Assembly (NCBI RefSeq): GCF_000162575.1
Contig: NZ_CM000776.2
Coordinates: 1,058,950-1,122,949 of the forward strand
DNA: 64,000 nt
Reading direction: 5' to 3'
From: Helicobacter canadensis MIT 98-5491
Lineage (GTDB): Bacteria; Campylobacterota; Campylobacteria; Campylobacterales; Helicobacteraceae
Below the pieces are notes generated by a model. The model searched no databases. It saw only the letters and a program-made list of their open reading frames with translations, and was not told where the DNA came from. A program made the position numbers and the translations under genes. Shown piece by piece: positions 16,534 through 26,011 of this stretch. Each line of letters opens with the position of its first letter. Positions within the stretch are counted from its first letter, which is position 1.

Positions 16534-18333
16534 ATGCAGGAAATAAGAAATATCGCAGTTATCGCGCATGTTGATCACGGAAAAACCACTTTAGTTGATG
16601 GATTGCTTAGACAATCAGGGACTTTTGCAAGTCATGAACAAATCGATGAGCGTGTAATGGATAGCAATGATATAGAAAAAGAAAGAGGAATCACCATTCT
16701 TTCTAAAAATACCGCCATTAGATATAAAGATACCAAGATTAATATTATAGATACTCCCGGACACGCCGATTTTGGGGGAGAAGTTGAGCGTGTTTTAAAA
16801 ATGGTTGATGGTGTTTTATTGCTAGTGGATGCTCAAGAAGGAGTAATGCCACAAACTAAGTTTGTTGTTAAAAAAGCACTTGCACTAGGGATTTGCCCTA
16901 TTGTTGTAGTGAATAAAATTGACAAACCAGCAGCACAACCAGATAGAGTGATTGATGAAGTTTTTGATTTATTTGCTGCTATGGGAGCTAATGAAAAACA
17001 GCTAGATTTTCCGGTGGTTTATGCTGCTGCAAGAGATGGTTATGCAATAAAGAATCTAGAAGATGAAAAAAAAGACTTAGGACCACTTTTTGATGCGATT
17101 TTAGAGCATGTGCCGCTTCCCAGCGGAAACAAAGAAAATCCTTTGCAAATTCAAATTTTTACTTTAGATTATGATAATTATGTAGGTAAGATTGGGATTG
17201 CTAGAATCTTTAATGGTAAAGTTAAAAAAGGCGAAAATGTAATGCTTGCAAAAAGCAATGGAGAGAAAATCACAGGAAAAATTACCAAACTCATTGGTTT
17301 TTATGGTTTAGCAAGAACCGAAATTGATGAAGCACAAGCAGGTGATATTGTTGCTTTAGCAGGTTTTCATTCTGTCAATGTGGGTGATTCTATTGTTGAT
17401 CCTAATAACCCTATTCCACTTGATCCTATGCACTTAGAAGAACCAACAATGAGTGTTAATTTTGCGGTTAATGATTCACCTTTTGCAGGATTAGAAGGCA
17501 AACATGTTACAGCTAATAAACTCAAAGAACGCTTAGAAAAAGAAATGCAAACTAATATTGCTATGAAAGTTGAAGAATTGGGTGAAGGGAAATTTAAAGT
17601 AAGTGGTAGGGGTGAGTTGCAAATCACGATTCTAGCAGAAAATTTAAGACGCGAAGATTTTGAATTTAGTATTTCACGCCCTGAGGTTATCATCAAAGAA
17701 ATTGATGGGCAAAAATGCGAACCTTTTGAATCTTTAGTGATTGATACGCCTCAAGATTATTCTGGAAGCGTGATTGAAAAACTAGGACGCAGAAAAGCTG
17801 AACTTAAAGCGATGAATCCAATGGGAGAAGGCTATACAAGATTAGAATTTGAAATTCCTGCAAGGGGATTAATAGGCTATAGAAGTGAGTTTTTAACAGA
17901 TACTAAAGGAGAAGGGGTAATGAATAATAGCTTTTTAGAGTTTCGCCCCTTTAGTGGCAATGTTGAAACCCGAAATAATGGTGCTTTAATCTCTATGGAA
18001 AATGGAGAAGCTACTCCATTTTCTTTGGGAAATATTCAAGAAAGAGGAGTTTTGTTTATCCCACCACAAACTAAAGTGTATGTGGGAATGATTATTGGGG
18101 AACACTCAAGAGAAAATGATCTAGATGTTAATCCTGTGAAAGCGAAACATTTAACTAATATGCGTGCTAGTGGAAGTGATGATGCTATCAAACTCACTCC
18201 TCCAAGAGATTTAAATTTAGAGAGAGCTTTAGAGTGGATTGAAGAAGATGAAATCTTAGAGGTTACTCCAAAAAATATCCGAATCCGCAAAAAAGTGCTT
18301 GATCCAACACAAAGAAAAAGAAAAAACAAATAA
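16534..18333 (+). CDS. typA: Translational GTPase TypA/BipA
   Basis: 599 residues, the standard BipA length. P-loop AHVDHGKTT (about 11-19), DTPGHADF near 75, NKID near 128, then domains II/III and the BipA-specific C-terminus ('[17 protein letters not shown]', '[30 protein letters not shown]' read in parts). It binds ribosomes and supports 50S assembly and stress adaptation. ATG 16534 with AAAGGAAA upstream; an overlapping ATG at 16530 is out of frame. It is divergent from the flagellar operon and followed closely by nrdA. Confidence 0.97.
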   Translation: MQEIRNIAVIAHVDHGKTTLVDGLLRQSGTFASHEQIDERVMDSNDIEKERGITILSKNTAIRYKDTKINIIDTPGHADFGGEVERVLKMVDGVLLLVDAQEGVMPQTKFVVKKALALGICPIVVVNKIDKPAAQPDRVIDEVFDLFAAMGANEKQLDFPVVYAAARDGYAIKNLEDEKKDLGPLFDAILEHVPLPSGNKENPLQIQIFTLDYDNYVGKIGIARIFNGKVKKGENVMLAKSNGEKITGKITKLIGFYGLARTEIDEAQAGDIVALAGFHSVNVGDSIVDPNNPIPLDPMHLEEPTMSVNFAVNDSPFAGLEGKHVTANKLKERLEKEMQTNIAMKVEELGEGKFKVSGRGELQITILAENLRREDFEFSISRPEVIIKEIDGQKCEPFESLVIDTPQDYSGSVIEKLGRRKAELKAMNPMGEGYTRLEFEIPARGLIGYRSEFLTDTKGEGVMNNSFLEFRPFSGNVETRNNGALISMENGEATPFSLGNIQERGVLFIPPQTKVYVGMIIGEHSRENDLDVNPVKAKHLTNMRASGSDDAIKLTPPRDLNLERALEWIEEDEILEVTPKNIRIRKKVLDPTQRKRKNK

Positions 18334-18358
18334 AAGCAAAGACAATAGAGGGGATAGT

Positions 18359-20731
18359 ATGCTAACAGTTATTAAAAGAGATGGAAGAATCGAGCCGCTT
18401 GATGTTACTAAAATCCAAAAATATACTCGTGATTCAGTGGTGGGATTAGAAGGGGTCTCTCAAAGTGAATTAGAAGTTGATGCTAAATTGCATTTTCGTG
18501 ATAAAATTACCACAGAAGAAATTCAGCAAACGCTTATTAAAACTGCTGTAGATAAAATTGATATTGATTGCCCTAATTGGACTTTTGTTGCGGCTAGATT
18601 ATTTTTGTATGATCTTTATCATAGAGTTAATGGATTTAATGGCTATAAAAGTTTAAAAGAATACTTAGAGATTGGGGAAAAAGAAAATCGAATCATCAAG
18701 GGTATGAAAGAGAAATTTAACCTTGAAAAACTTAATTTAAAAATTGATCCTAAAAGAGATTTACAATTCACTTACCTTGGTATTAAAACCCTCTATGATA
18801 GATACTTGCTTAAAGATAAAAAAGGGCAACCTATTGAATTACCACAACATATGTTTATGGCAATAGCAATGTTTTTAGCTCAAAATGAAAAAGATCCAAC
18901 TTATTGGGCAGAGCAATTTTATGATTTACTTTCAAAATTTGAAGTGATGGCTGCTACCCCTACTCTATCCAATGCACGAACACCACGCCATCAGCTAAGT
19001 TCTTGTTATATTGGAAGCACACCAGATAATATTGAAGGTATTTTTGATTCTTATAAAGAAATGGCACTTTTAAGTAAATATGGCGGAGGAATTGGTTGGG
19101 ATTTCTCTAAAATTCGAGGTTTGGGAAGCTTTATTGATGGACATAAAAACGCTGCAGGTGGAGTGATACCTTTTTTGAAAATTACCAATGACATTGCTAT
19201 TGCAGTGGATCAGTTAGGCACTAGAAAAGGTGCTATTGCCGTGTATTTAGAGCCTTGGCATAGTGATATTTTTGATTTTGTAGATATTAAGAAAAATAGT
19301 GGAGAAGAACGACGCAGAGCTCACGATTTATTCCCTGCTTTGTGGATTCCAGATTTATTTATGAAGCGTGTTGCGGAAGATGGTTTGTGGAATCTTTTTG
19401 ATGCCTTAACTTGTGCAGATTTAACCAATCTTTATGGTGAAGCTTTTGAAAAACGCTACAAAGAATATGAAAATAATCCAGATATTCCTAAAGAAACTAT
19501 TAAAGCAAAAGATTTGTGGAAGAGAATCTTAACAAGCTATTTTGAAGTGGGTTCTCCCTTTTTATGTTTTAAAGATAATGCCAATAGGGCAAATCCTAAT
19601 TCACACACTGGAATTATTAGAAGTTCTAACCTTTGCACAGAAATTTTTCAAAACACTGAACCCAATAAATGTTTTATTCGAGTTGAATTTGAAGATGGCA
19701 CTATTGAGGATTATGAAGAATATCAAGAAGTTAAGACAGATTGTGGCATTATTAAATCATCTAATAAAATTACCTCCACAGATAGCATCAATGGTAAAAA
19801 AGTCTTCATCGCTCAAAGAGAATCCATAGATGGCAAAACTGCTGTATGTAACCTTGCTTCTATTAATCTTTCTAAAATCAACACTAAAGAAGATATTGAA
19901 CGCGTTGTCCCAGTTGCCATTAGAATGCTTGATAATGTGATTGACTTAAACTTTTATCCTAATCGCAAAGTGAAAGTTACCAATCTTGACACTAGGGCAA
20001 TTGGACTTGGAGTGATGGGTGAAGCTCAAATGTTAGCTGAAAATAAAATTCAATGGGGTAGCCAAAAGCATCTAGAAAAAATTGATGAGATTATGGAAAT
20101 GATTAGCTATAATGCAATTAGTGCAAGTTGCAAACTCGCACAAGAAAAGGGCGTCTATAATGATTTTGCAAATTCTTCGTGGTCAAAAGGTATTTTTCCA
20201 ATAGATAAAGCCAATTCTGAAGCAAAAGCATTAGTAGATAGAGGCGGTCTTTTTGGTTTTGTTTATGATTGGGATTCATTAAGAGAAGAAGTCAAAACAA
20301 AAGGAATCCGTAATGGCTACCTTATGGCAATCGCACCTACAAGCTCTATTTCTATTTTAGTAGGAACAACCCAAACTATTGAGCCAATTTATAAACGCAA
20401 ATGGTTTGAAGAAAATCTAAGTGGATTAATTCCAGTGGTCGCTCCTAATTTAAGTTTGGAAAATTGGAATTATTATACTTCTGCTTATGAAATTGATCAA
20501 ACCCTTATTATTAAAGCTGCGGCAATCCGCCAAAAATGGATTGATCAGGGGCAAAGCACAAATATCTTTATTTCTTTAGATAAAGCAAGTGGTCGATATC
20601 TCAATGATATTTATAGCTTAGCTTGGAGATTAGGATTAAAATCAACTTATTATCTACGATCTCAAAGCGTTGAAGCAGAAAACACTACTAGTGCAATTGA
20701 TAGAAGTATTGAATGTGAAGGCTGCCAATAA
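18359..20731 (+). CDS. nrdA: Ribonucleoside-diphosphate reductase alpha subunit (class Ia)
   Basis: 790 residues from the ATG at 18359, which has GAGGGGA upstream; an upstream ATG in frame would overlap typA and adds an unrelated Lys-rich tail. An N-terminal ATP-cone region is followed by the large barrel domain: 'CYIGSTPDNIEGI', the active-site 'NLCTEI' cysteine, 'AVCNLASINLSKI', and the C-terminal 'CEGC' redox pair. An insert of ~50 residues between NLCTEI and AVCNLAS is usual in Helicobacter NrdA. It reduces ribonucleotides to deoxyribonucleotides with NrdB, which is not in the window. The stop abuts the phoH-like GTG. Confidence 0.96.
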   Translation: MLTVIKRDGRIEPLDVTKIQKYTRDSVVGLEGVSQSELEVDAKLHFRDKITTEEIQQTLIKTAVDKIDIDCPNWTFVAARLFLYDLYHRVNGFNGYKSLKEYLEIGEKENRIIKGMKEKFNLEKLNLKIDPKRDLQFTYLGIKTLYDRYLLKDKKGQPIELPQHMFMAIAMFLAQNEKDPTYWAEQFYDLLSKFEVMAATPTLSNARTPRHQLSSCYIGSTPDNIEGIFDSYKEMALLSKYGGGIGWDFSKIRGLGSFIDGHKNAAGGVIPFLKITNDIAIAVDQLGTRKGAIAVYLEPWHSDIFDFVDIKKNSGEERRRAHDLFPALWIPDLFMKRVAEDGLWNLFDALTCADLTNLYGEAFEKRYKEYENNPDIPKETIKAKDLWKRILTSYFEVGSPFLCFKDNANRANPNSHTGIIRSSNLCTEIFQNTEPNKCFIRVEFEDGTIEDYEEYQEVKTDCGIIKSSNKITSTDSINGKKVFIAQRESIDGKTAVCNLASINLSKINTKEDIERVVPVAIRMLDNVIDLNFYPNRKVKVTNLDTRAIGLGVMGEAQMLAENKIQWGSQKHLEKIDEIMEMISYNAISASCKLAQEKGVYNDFANSSWSKGIFPIDKANSEAKALVDRGGLFGFVYDWDSLREEVKTKGIRNGYLMAIAPTSSISILVGTTQTIEPIYKRKWFEENLSGLIPVVAPNLSLENWNYYTSAYEIDQTLIIKAAAIRQKWIDQGQSTNIFISLDKASGRYLNDIYSLAWRLGLKSTYYLRSQSVEAENTTSAIDRSIECEGCQ

Positions 20732-22123
20732 GTGAGTAAAACTTATCTTATTGACACTTCCATTATTTTAGATGATATAGAAAACCTTTTCTTTCTTTAT
20801 CAAAATGGTGAAAATCATATCGCAATTTGTGATGTTACCTTAAGTGAATTGGATAAAAAGAAAGATTTAAATAACCAAAGCGGTTTTTTTGCAAGAGAAT
20901 TTTTTAGAAATGTTTTAAGTGATGAATCAAAAGATTCTGAACTTTTAGCCATTAATCAAGACAAAATTCATTGCATTTCTTTTTTGTCTAATAACATTAA
21001 AATCCCTCTGCATATCATTCATCGTCCAAAATACAAAACTTACGCTCTAGATTATGGTCTTAATGATGCTAGGATTCTAGAAATAGCTAGGGATTATAAT
21101 CTTATTTTATTGACTAATGATATTTCTCTTAAAGTTTATGCGATTTCTAATAATCTTATTTCTCAATCTCTTATGCGTGATAGGATTGAAAACCCTCAAG
21201 CCATTAACTTTTTACATTCTTTTAAGGCTCATAAAAATTCCATTAAAGATTCCCTAGAAAAAGATTCTAATTTTGCAATGCTTAAAAACTGGAGCTTATT
21301 TGAAATCACTGAAGAAGATAATACTGATAGTTCTCTTTATGAAACTGGTAAGAGACATTATGGAGTAAAGCTTAATAATGAATTTGTTGAATTGAATTTT
21401 GATAAAATTTTAGAAGATAAGCTTTATATTAACCCTATTAATTTGGAACAAAAATTTCTTTATTCTCTTTTAACTCATCCCAAAAATAAAGTAACCATTT
21501 GTAGTGGTGCTACAGGGAGTGGGAAAACACTCATTGCACTTCAAGCAGGATTACATTTACTTAAAAAAGGGGAAGTTAATGGGATTGTTTATATGCGAAA
21601 TACTATTACAGCCAATGACAAAGAAGCAGAGCTTGGATTTCGCAAAGGCGATGAAGGGCAAAAATTAAATTATTTTATGTATCCTCTTTTTAGTGCTATT
21701 AATTTTATGATTACCAAAATGCAAAAAGAATCTTTGGCTAAAAGAATTGAATACAAAGGCAATGCTAATAGCATATTAAATAAAGAAGCAACAGAATATT
21801 TTATCCAAAAGCATAACATTGAAGTTATGGATATTGCACATTTGCGTGGAACAAGCATTGCTAAAAAATTTGTAATTTTTGATGAAACACAAAATGCTTC
21901 TAATGCAACAATTAAGCTTGTTGGAACAAGAATGGGAGAGGATTCTAGAATTGTTTTTTTAGGCGATCCTGCACAGATTGATCATCCTTATTTAAGTAAA
22001 TATCGTAATGGCTTAGTTAGCCTACTTAATAAAGCCAAACATTCTGATTTCTTAGCTGGAATCATCCTTAAGCAAACGATTCGAAGTGAAATTGCCGCTT
22101 GGTTTGAAGATAATTTTAAGTAA
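20732..22123 (+). CDS. PIN-domain / PhoH-family ATPase
   Basis: 463 residues. The N-terminal ~150 residues are a PIN nuclease domain ('YLIDTSIILDDIENL', acidic residues also at 'LTNDISLKV'); the C-terminal ~230 residues are a PhoH P-loop domain with Walker A 'GATGSGKTLIALQA' and Walker B 'FVIFDETQNAS' and 'VFLGDPAQID'. The PIN-PhoH pairing suggests an RNA helicase/ribonuclease. Start is GTG immediately after the nrdA stop with GAAGG inside the nrdA end. The 3' end overlaps the convergent xseA by 8 bases. Confidence 0.93.
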   Translation: MSKTYLIDTSIILDDIENLFFLYQNGENHIAICDVTLSELDKKKDLNNQSGFFAREFFRNVLSDESKDSELLAINQDKIHCISFLSNNIKIPLHIIHRPKYKTYALDYGLNDARILEIARDYNLILLTNDISLKVYAISNNLISQSLMRDRIENPQAINFLHSFKAHKNSIKDSLEKDSNFAMLKNWSLFEITEEDNTDSSLYETGKRHYGVKLNNEFVELNFDKILEDKLYINPINLEQKFLYSLLTHPKNKVTICSGATGSGKTLIALQAGLHLLKKGEVNGIVYMRNTITANDKEAELGFRKGDEGQKLNYFMYPLFSAINFMITKMQKESLAKRIEYKGNANSILNKEATEYFIQKHNIEVMDIAHLRGTSIAKKFVIFDETQNASNATIKLVGTRMGEDSRIVFLGDPAQIDHPYLSKYRNGLVSLLNKAKHSDFLAGIILKQTIRSEIAAWFEDNFK

Positions 22124-23366
22124 TAAGTTTTTTATCTAAAACTTGAACTTGCACACTTGCGCTTAAATCTTCTAGGGTTAATAGGCAATTTGGCGTGATT
22201 TCGCTAAGTTTCAAAACAGGTTTGCCTTGAAAACTTGCATAAACATAGCCCGTTTTTTGATTGTTTTGTGGATTTTTAGATTCTAACTTTGCCTTTAGGA
22301 GTGCGATTTGATTAATCTTGTTTGCTAGAATCTTGGTTATTTTTTGCTCTAAAATTAAAGGGGTTGATTCTAGAGTATAACGATGCGGAATTATTTTTGA
22401 TTCAATAGCTTGTGTAAGGAATTTTTGCAAAGTTAAAAGTTGTTGTTTATGATTTTTGATTTTCTCAAAAAAAGAATTTTTTTGCAATAAAACTTCCAAA
22501 TATTCTAATTTTTTATTTTTTTTCTCTAAAAGGTTTTGGATTTTATTTTCCATAGTTTTTTGCATAGAATCAAGTCGCATAAGCCATTCTATCTTATCGG
22601 GCAATAAGATTTCCATAGCAGCACTAGGCGTTGGCGCGCGCAAATCAGCGACAAAATCACTTAAAACTACATCTGGCTCATGTCCAATAGCAGAAACAAT
22701 AGGAGTTTTTGCTAAAAAAATTGCTTCAATCACTAAAGGCTCATTAAAAGCCCATAAATCCTCTAAACTCCCTCCACCCCTAGCTAAAATGAGACAATCA
22801 AGATTTAAAGAATCAGCCATTTGAATATTTTTAGCAATGTTTTCTTTAGCACCCTCTCCTTGCACCAAAGTATCAAACAAAATAAATTCCACAAGATTCC
22901 ATCGTTTTTGTGCAACTCTTAGCATATCGTGCAAAACCGCACCACTTTTTGAAGTGATTAGCCCTACTCTTTTGGGAAATTTTGGAAGGGGCTTTTTGTT
23001 TAAAAAATAGCCTTTTTTCTCATATTCTTTTTTAAGTTGCTCATAGGCTAGTGTCAGCTCACCCACACCGCTTGGAATCGCACTCAAGCAATTCAGTTGG
23101 TATTCTCCACGCGGAATAAAAAGAGTAATGCCCCCATTTAAAATCAAATCCATACCATCTTCAATTTTAAATTTCAAATAACGCGCATTTCCCCTAAACA
23201 TCACGCATTTAAGTGTAGAATCTTTATCTTTGAGTGAAAAATAAATATGCCCACTAGAATGATAAGTGCAATTGCTCACCTCTCCACACACACTCACTTG
23301 CAAAAAAGTTGCTTCTAGTAAGCCTTTAATCTGTGAATTTAATTCACTGACACTTAAAGTTTGCAT
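22116..23366 (-). CDS. xseA: Exodeoxyribonuclease VII large subunit
   Basis: 416 residues. N-terminal OB-fold ('VCGEVSNCTYHSSGHIYFSLKD'; read in parts), then the catalytic domain with 'PKRVGLITSKSGAVLHDM', 'LILARGGGSLEDLWAFNEP' and 'VSAIGHEPDVVLSDFVADLRAPTPSAA' (in parts), followed by a long helical C-terminal region. With XseB it degrades single-stranded DNA. The start overlaps the pycB stop by one base (TAATG), so translation is coupled. xseB is not in the window. Confidence 0.95.
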   Translation of the reverse strand: MQTLSVSELNSQIKGLLEATFLQVSVCGEVSNCTYHSSGHIYFSLKDKDSTLKCVMFRGNARYLKFKIEDGMDLILNGGITLFIPRGEYQLNCLSAIPSGVGELTLAYEQLKKEYEKKGYFLNKKPLPKFPKRVGLITSKSGAVLHDMLRVAQKRWNLVEFILFDTLVQGEGAKENIAKNIQMADSLNLDCLILARGGGSLEDLWAFNEPLVIEAIFLAKTPIVSAIGHEPDVVLSDFVADLRAPTPSAAMEILLPDKIEWLMRLDSMQKTMENKIQNLLEKKNKKLEYLEVLLQKNSFFEKIKNHKQQLLTLQKFLTQAIESKIIPHRYTLESTPLILEQKITKILANKINQIALLKAKLESKNPQNNQKTGYVYASFQGKPVLKLSEITPNCLLTLEDLSASVQVQVLDKKLIT

Positions 23367-25156
23367 TATTCAACAAGCATAATAGCTAAATTGGCATCAA
23401 TTTGTTGCCCTTCTTTAGCGTAGATTTCTTTGATTTTTCCACCTTTTGTAGCAAGAACTTGATTTTCCATTTTCATTGCTTCTACGATGGCTACTATATC
23501 ACCCTCTTTAATGATATCCCCCACTTTTACTTTTAATTTTGTGAGATTTCCAGGCATTGGAGAAATGATGTGTCCAGGCAAACTTGCTTGTGGCAAAGAA
23601 TCTGTATTTTTATTAATTTTTCTTTCTGTATTGATTTCATTAGAAGTTACAAAGACTTCTCTTAAATCTCCATTAACACGAACAAAGAAAGGTCGCACTT
23701 CTTCATCTTTGGAGCCACTTCCTTCTACCTTAATATGATAACTCTCTCCATGTAAATTAATCATAAAATCTTTTGGCATAGGACTATTCTCATTTTCAAA
23801 AGTGCTTAAAGCTTCTGGTGCTAAACATCCTTGATTTCTTTCTTCTAAAAAAGTTTTGGCAATACTTCCAAAAATCGCATAAGAAATAATATCTGTCGGA
23901 CTTTTTGCAAATCCTTTAGATTCTTCTATGGCTTTTGTCATTTCTGGAAGTAACTTATCAGCTGGACGCTGCGTGATAATTTCTTCACCCTCGGCTTTAA
24001 TTTTTTGAATCAATTCTTGTGAAATTGGGGCAGGAGTTTTACCATAATACCCCTTGATAATATTTTTTGATTCTGTGGTGAGTGTTTTGTAGCGTGTTTG
24101 TGTGAGAACATTTAAAACCGCTTGGGTTCCTACAATTTGACTAGAGGGTGTAACAAGCGGAGGATAACCAAAATCTTTTCTCACATTTGGAATCTCAGAT
24201 AAAACTTCATCCATTTTATCCAAAGCATTTTGCTCTTTTAGTTGATTTGCCATATTAGAAATCATTCCACCAGGGATTTGATTAACTAGCACACGCGTAT
24301 CAATTTGATTGTAAGGCGATTCAAATTTTTTGTATTTTTTGCGGTTTTTCTTTAGGATTTCAGCTGCCTTTTCCATCAAAGATAAATCCAAATTGCTATC
24401 CCATTGAGTGTCTTTGAGAGTAGCAACCATTGATTGTGTGCAAGGATGACTTGTGCCCTCAGCAAGTGCAGAATTAGATAAATCCACAATATCAATCCCT
24501 GCTTCTATTGCTTTGAGATGAGAGCCAAATGCAAAACCAGCTGTAGAGTGAGTGTGAAGTGCTAAGGGCAATCCTATTTCTTCTTTTAGGGATTTAGTGA
24601 GTTCATAAGCCATATTTGGAGTAAGCAATCCTGCCATATCTTTAATAGCCAAAGAATCACACCCCATTTTTGCAAGCTCTTTGCCGAATTCTACAAAATT
24701 TGCAATGGTATGCACAGGAGAAGTGGTGTAGCAAATTGCACCTTGTGCGTGTTTGCCTTGCTTTTTAACTTCCTCTATGGAAGTTTTAAGATTTCTTATA
24801 TCGTTTAGTGCATCAAAGATTCTAAAAATATCTACGCCATTTTGCACACTAAGCTTAATAAACTCACAAACGACATCATCTGCATAATGGCGATAACCAA
24901 TGAGATTCTGCCCCCTTAAAAGCATTTGAATAGGAGTGGTTTTGAAAATTTCTTTAAAAGTTGCAAGTCTCTCAAAAGGATCTTCTTTAAGATAACGCAA
25001 ACAAGTATCATAAGTCGCTCCTCCCCATACTTCTACACTATAAAATCCTATTTGCTCAAAAATCTTCGCAGCTTCTATCATATCTTCAGTTCGCATTCTT
25101 GTTGCAAGTAAAGATTGGTGTCCATCTCTTAGGCTATTTTCAGTAATTTTTATCAT
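23366..25156 (-). CDS. pycB: Pyruvate carboxylase subunit B / oxaloacetate decarboxylase alpha (biotin protein)
   Basis: 596 residues. The N-terminal carboxyltransferase TIM barrel begins 'ITENSLRDGHQSLLATRMRT'; 'HTHSTAGFAFG' supplies the metal-binding histidines. A conserved PYC/OADA domain follows, and the C-terminal biotinyl domain has the biotinylated lysine in 'VEAMKMENQVLA'. In Campylobacterota this is subunit B of the two-subunit pyruvate carboxylase that makes oxaloacetate; subunit A (biotin carboxylase) is elsewhere. A Na+-pumping decarboxylase is less likely as beta and gamma subunits are absent here. Start ATG with AGGGG upstream and its own promoter. Confidence 0.93.
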   Translation of the reverse strand: MIKITENSLRDGHQSLLATRMRTEDMIEAAKIFEQIGFYSVEVWGGATYDTCLRYLKEDPFERLATFKEIFKTTPIQMLLRGQNLIGYRHYADDVVCEFIKLSVQNGVDIFRIFDALNDIRNLKTSIEEVKKQGKHAQGAICYTTSPVHTIANFVEFGKELAKMGCDSLAIKDMAGLLTPNMAYELTKSLKEEIGLPLALHTHSTAGFAFGSHLKAIEAGIDIVDLSNSALAEGTSHPCTQSMVATLKDTQWDSNLDLSLMEKAAEILKKNRKKYKKFESPYNQIDTRVLVNQIPGGMISNMANQLKEQNALDKMDEVLSEIPNVRKDFGYPPLVTPSSQIVGTQAVLNVLTQTRYKTLTTESKNIIKGYYGKTPAPISQELIQKIKAEGEEIITQRPADKLLPEMTKAIEESKGFAKSPTDIISYAIFGSIAKTFLEERNQGCLAPEALSTFENENSPMPKDFMINLHGESYHIKVEGSGSKDEEVRPFFVRVNGDLREVFVTSNEINTERKINKNTDSLPQASLPGHIISPMPGNLTKLKVKVGDIIKEGDIVAIVEAMKMENQVLATKGGKIKEIYAKEGQQIDANLAIMLVE

Positions 25157-25187
25157 CTAACTACCCCTAAAATTTAAAATTTCATAG

Positions 25188-25193
25188 ATTATA
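25188..25193 (-). promoter_or_regulatory. Probable -10 element for pycB-xseA
   Basis: TATAAT on the minus strand about 32 bases before the pycB ATG, in AT-rich sequence and just downstream of the SprA-related gene terminator, so pycB starts its own transcript. Confidence 0.55.
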
Positions 25194-25243
25194 TATGTTC
25201 TTTCTTTGTATTTAGCTTAGCATAAAATATAGTTAAAAAACAC

Positions 25244-25279
25244 TTCAAATAAAAGGCTAAAATGTAACTTTTATTTGAA
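25244..25279 (-). terminator. Intrinsic terminator after the SprA-related gene
   Basis: Perfect 12-base arms TTCAAATAAAAG (25244-25255) and CTTTTATTTGAA (25268-25279) with a 12-base loop. Read on the minus strand, the stem is followed by GTGTTTTTT. It separates the SprA-related gene from pycB. Confidence 0.72.
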
Positions 25280-25310
25280 ATATAAATAAAGGCTTGTTAT
25301 TAAGTTTTAG

Positions 25311-25991
25311 TTATCCGGCAATTTCAATTTTAGGTTGATAGGAAGTTTGATTTTGAGTGTAAGTTTGTAAAGCATATTGTCTTTTAGAATCATCAAAGAA
25401 TGGCTTTTCTTGATCTTGTTGTTCTTGTTCCTCTTGTTTTTTAAAAGTTTCTTCATTTTTTTGGGCTTGTTCTTGAGCTTGTTCTGTTCGTGCTTGACTT
25501 TCCATCTGCATAGCACTTGCAGCAACTTTATAATCTTGCGGACTTGGATCAGCAGGTGCCATAGCTGCTGCTACAATTTGTCTTGCATTTTGAATGGTTT
25601 CTTCAGGAGTTTTGCCCTTTTTCATTGAAATAGGCACTTCTCCAGAAGTAGCATACATTTTGCCATCAGGTCCTCTTGTGTATCCATAGCTTGCACCACC
25701 ACTTACAACACCTGCTCCTGCTGCAATATGTGCTGCTTCGTGGGCTTTAACATTTCTATCAATACTTTCTAATTCACGCACATATTGCACTTCATCAGTT
25801 TCAAGCTCTTTGCCATTAACAATTTGTGTATTTTTATCTTCTTCTTGTTTTTCTTGATTATCCTCTGTGGTTTGGATGCTAGAATCATCTTGAGAAAATG
25901 AATTAGTCTCTAAATCTTGGGAAATATGAGTTTTTTCTTTCCAAGCATTGAAATTATCTTGTGAGTAAAAGCTAAAATTCCCTATTTGCAT
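25311..25991 (-). CDS. SprA-related putative metalloprotease (CJM1_0395 family)
   Basis: 226 residues without a signal peptide. A conserved core (about 70-165) reads 'VQYVRELESIDRNVKAHEAAHIAAG', with an HExxH-like HEAAH zinc motif, then 'SYGYTRGPDGKMYATSGEVPI' (in parts) and 'QNARQIVAAAMAPADPSPQDYKVAA'. This is the SprA-related family seen as single genes in many proteobacteria. The flanks are low-complexity, Gln/Glu/Lys-rich, likely unstructured. The enzymatic role has not been shown to my knowledge. It sits 20 bases after alaS on the same strand. Confidence 0.85.
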   Translation of the reverse strand: MQIGNFSFYSQDNFNAWKEKTHISQDLETNSFSQDDSSIQTTEDNQEKQEEDKNTQIVNGKELETDEVQYVRELESIDRNVKAHEAAHIAAGAGVVSGGASYGYTRGPDGKMYATSGEVPISMKKGKTPEETIQNARQIVAAAMAPADPSPQDYKVAASAMQMESQARTEQAQEQAQKNEETFKKQEEQEQQDQEKPFFDDSKRQYALQTYTQNQTSYQPKIEIAG

Positions 25992-26011
25992 TTTTTTCCT
26001 TTAATAACTTT

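Noticed and set aside
18299-18358. 20-residue N-terminal extension of nrdA
   Set aside because: It overlaps typA, is Lys-rich and unconserved; the ATG at 18359 has a good ribosome site.
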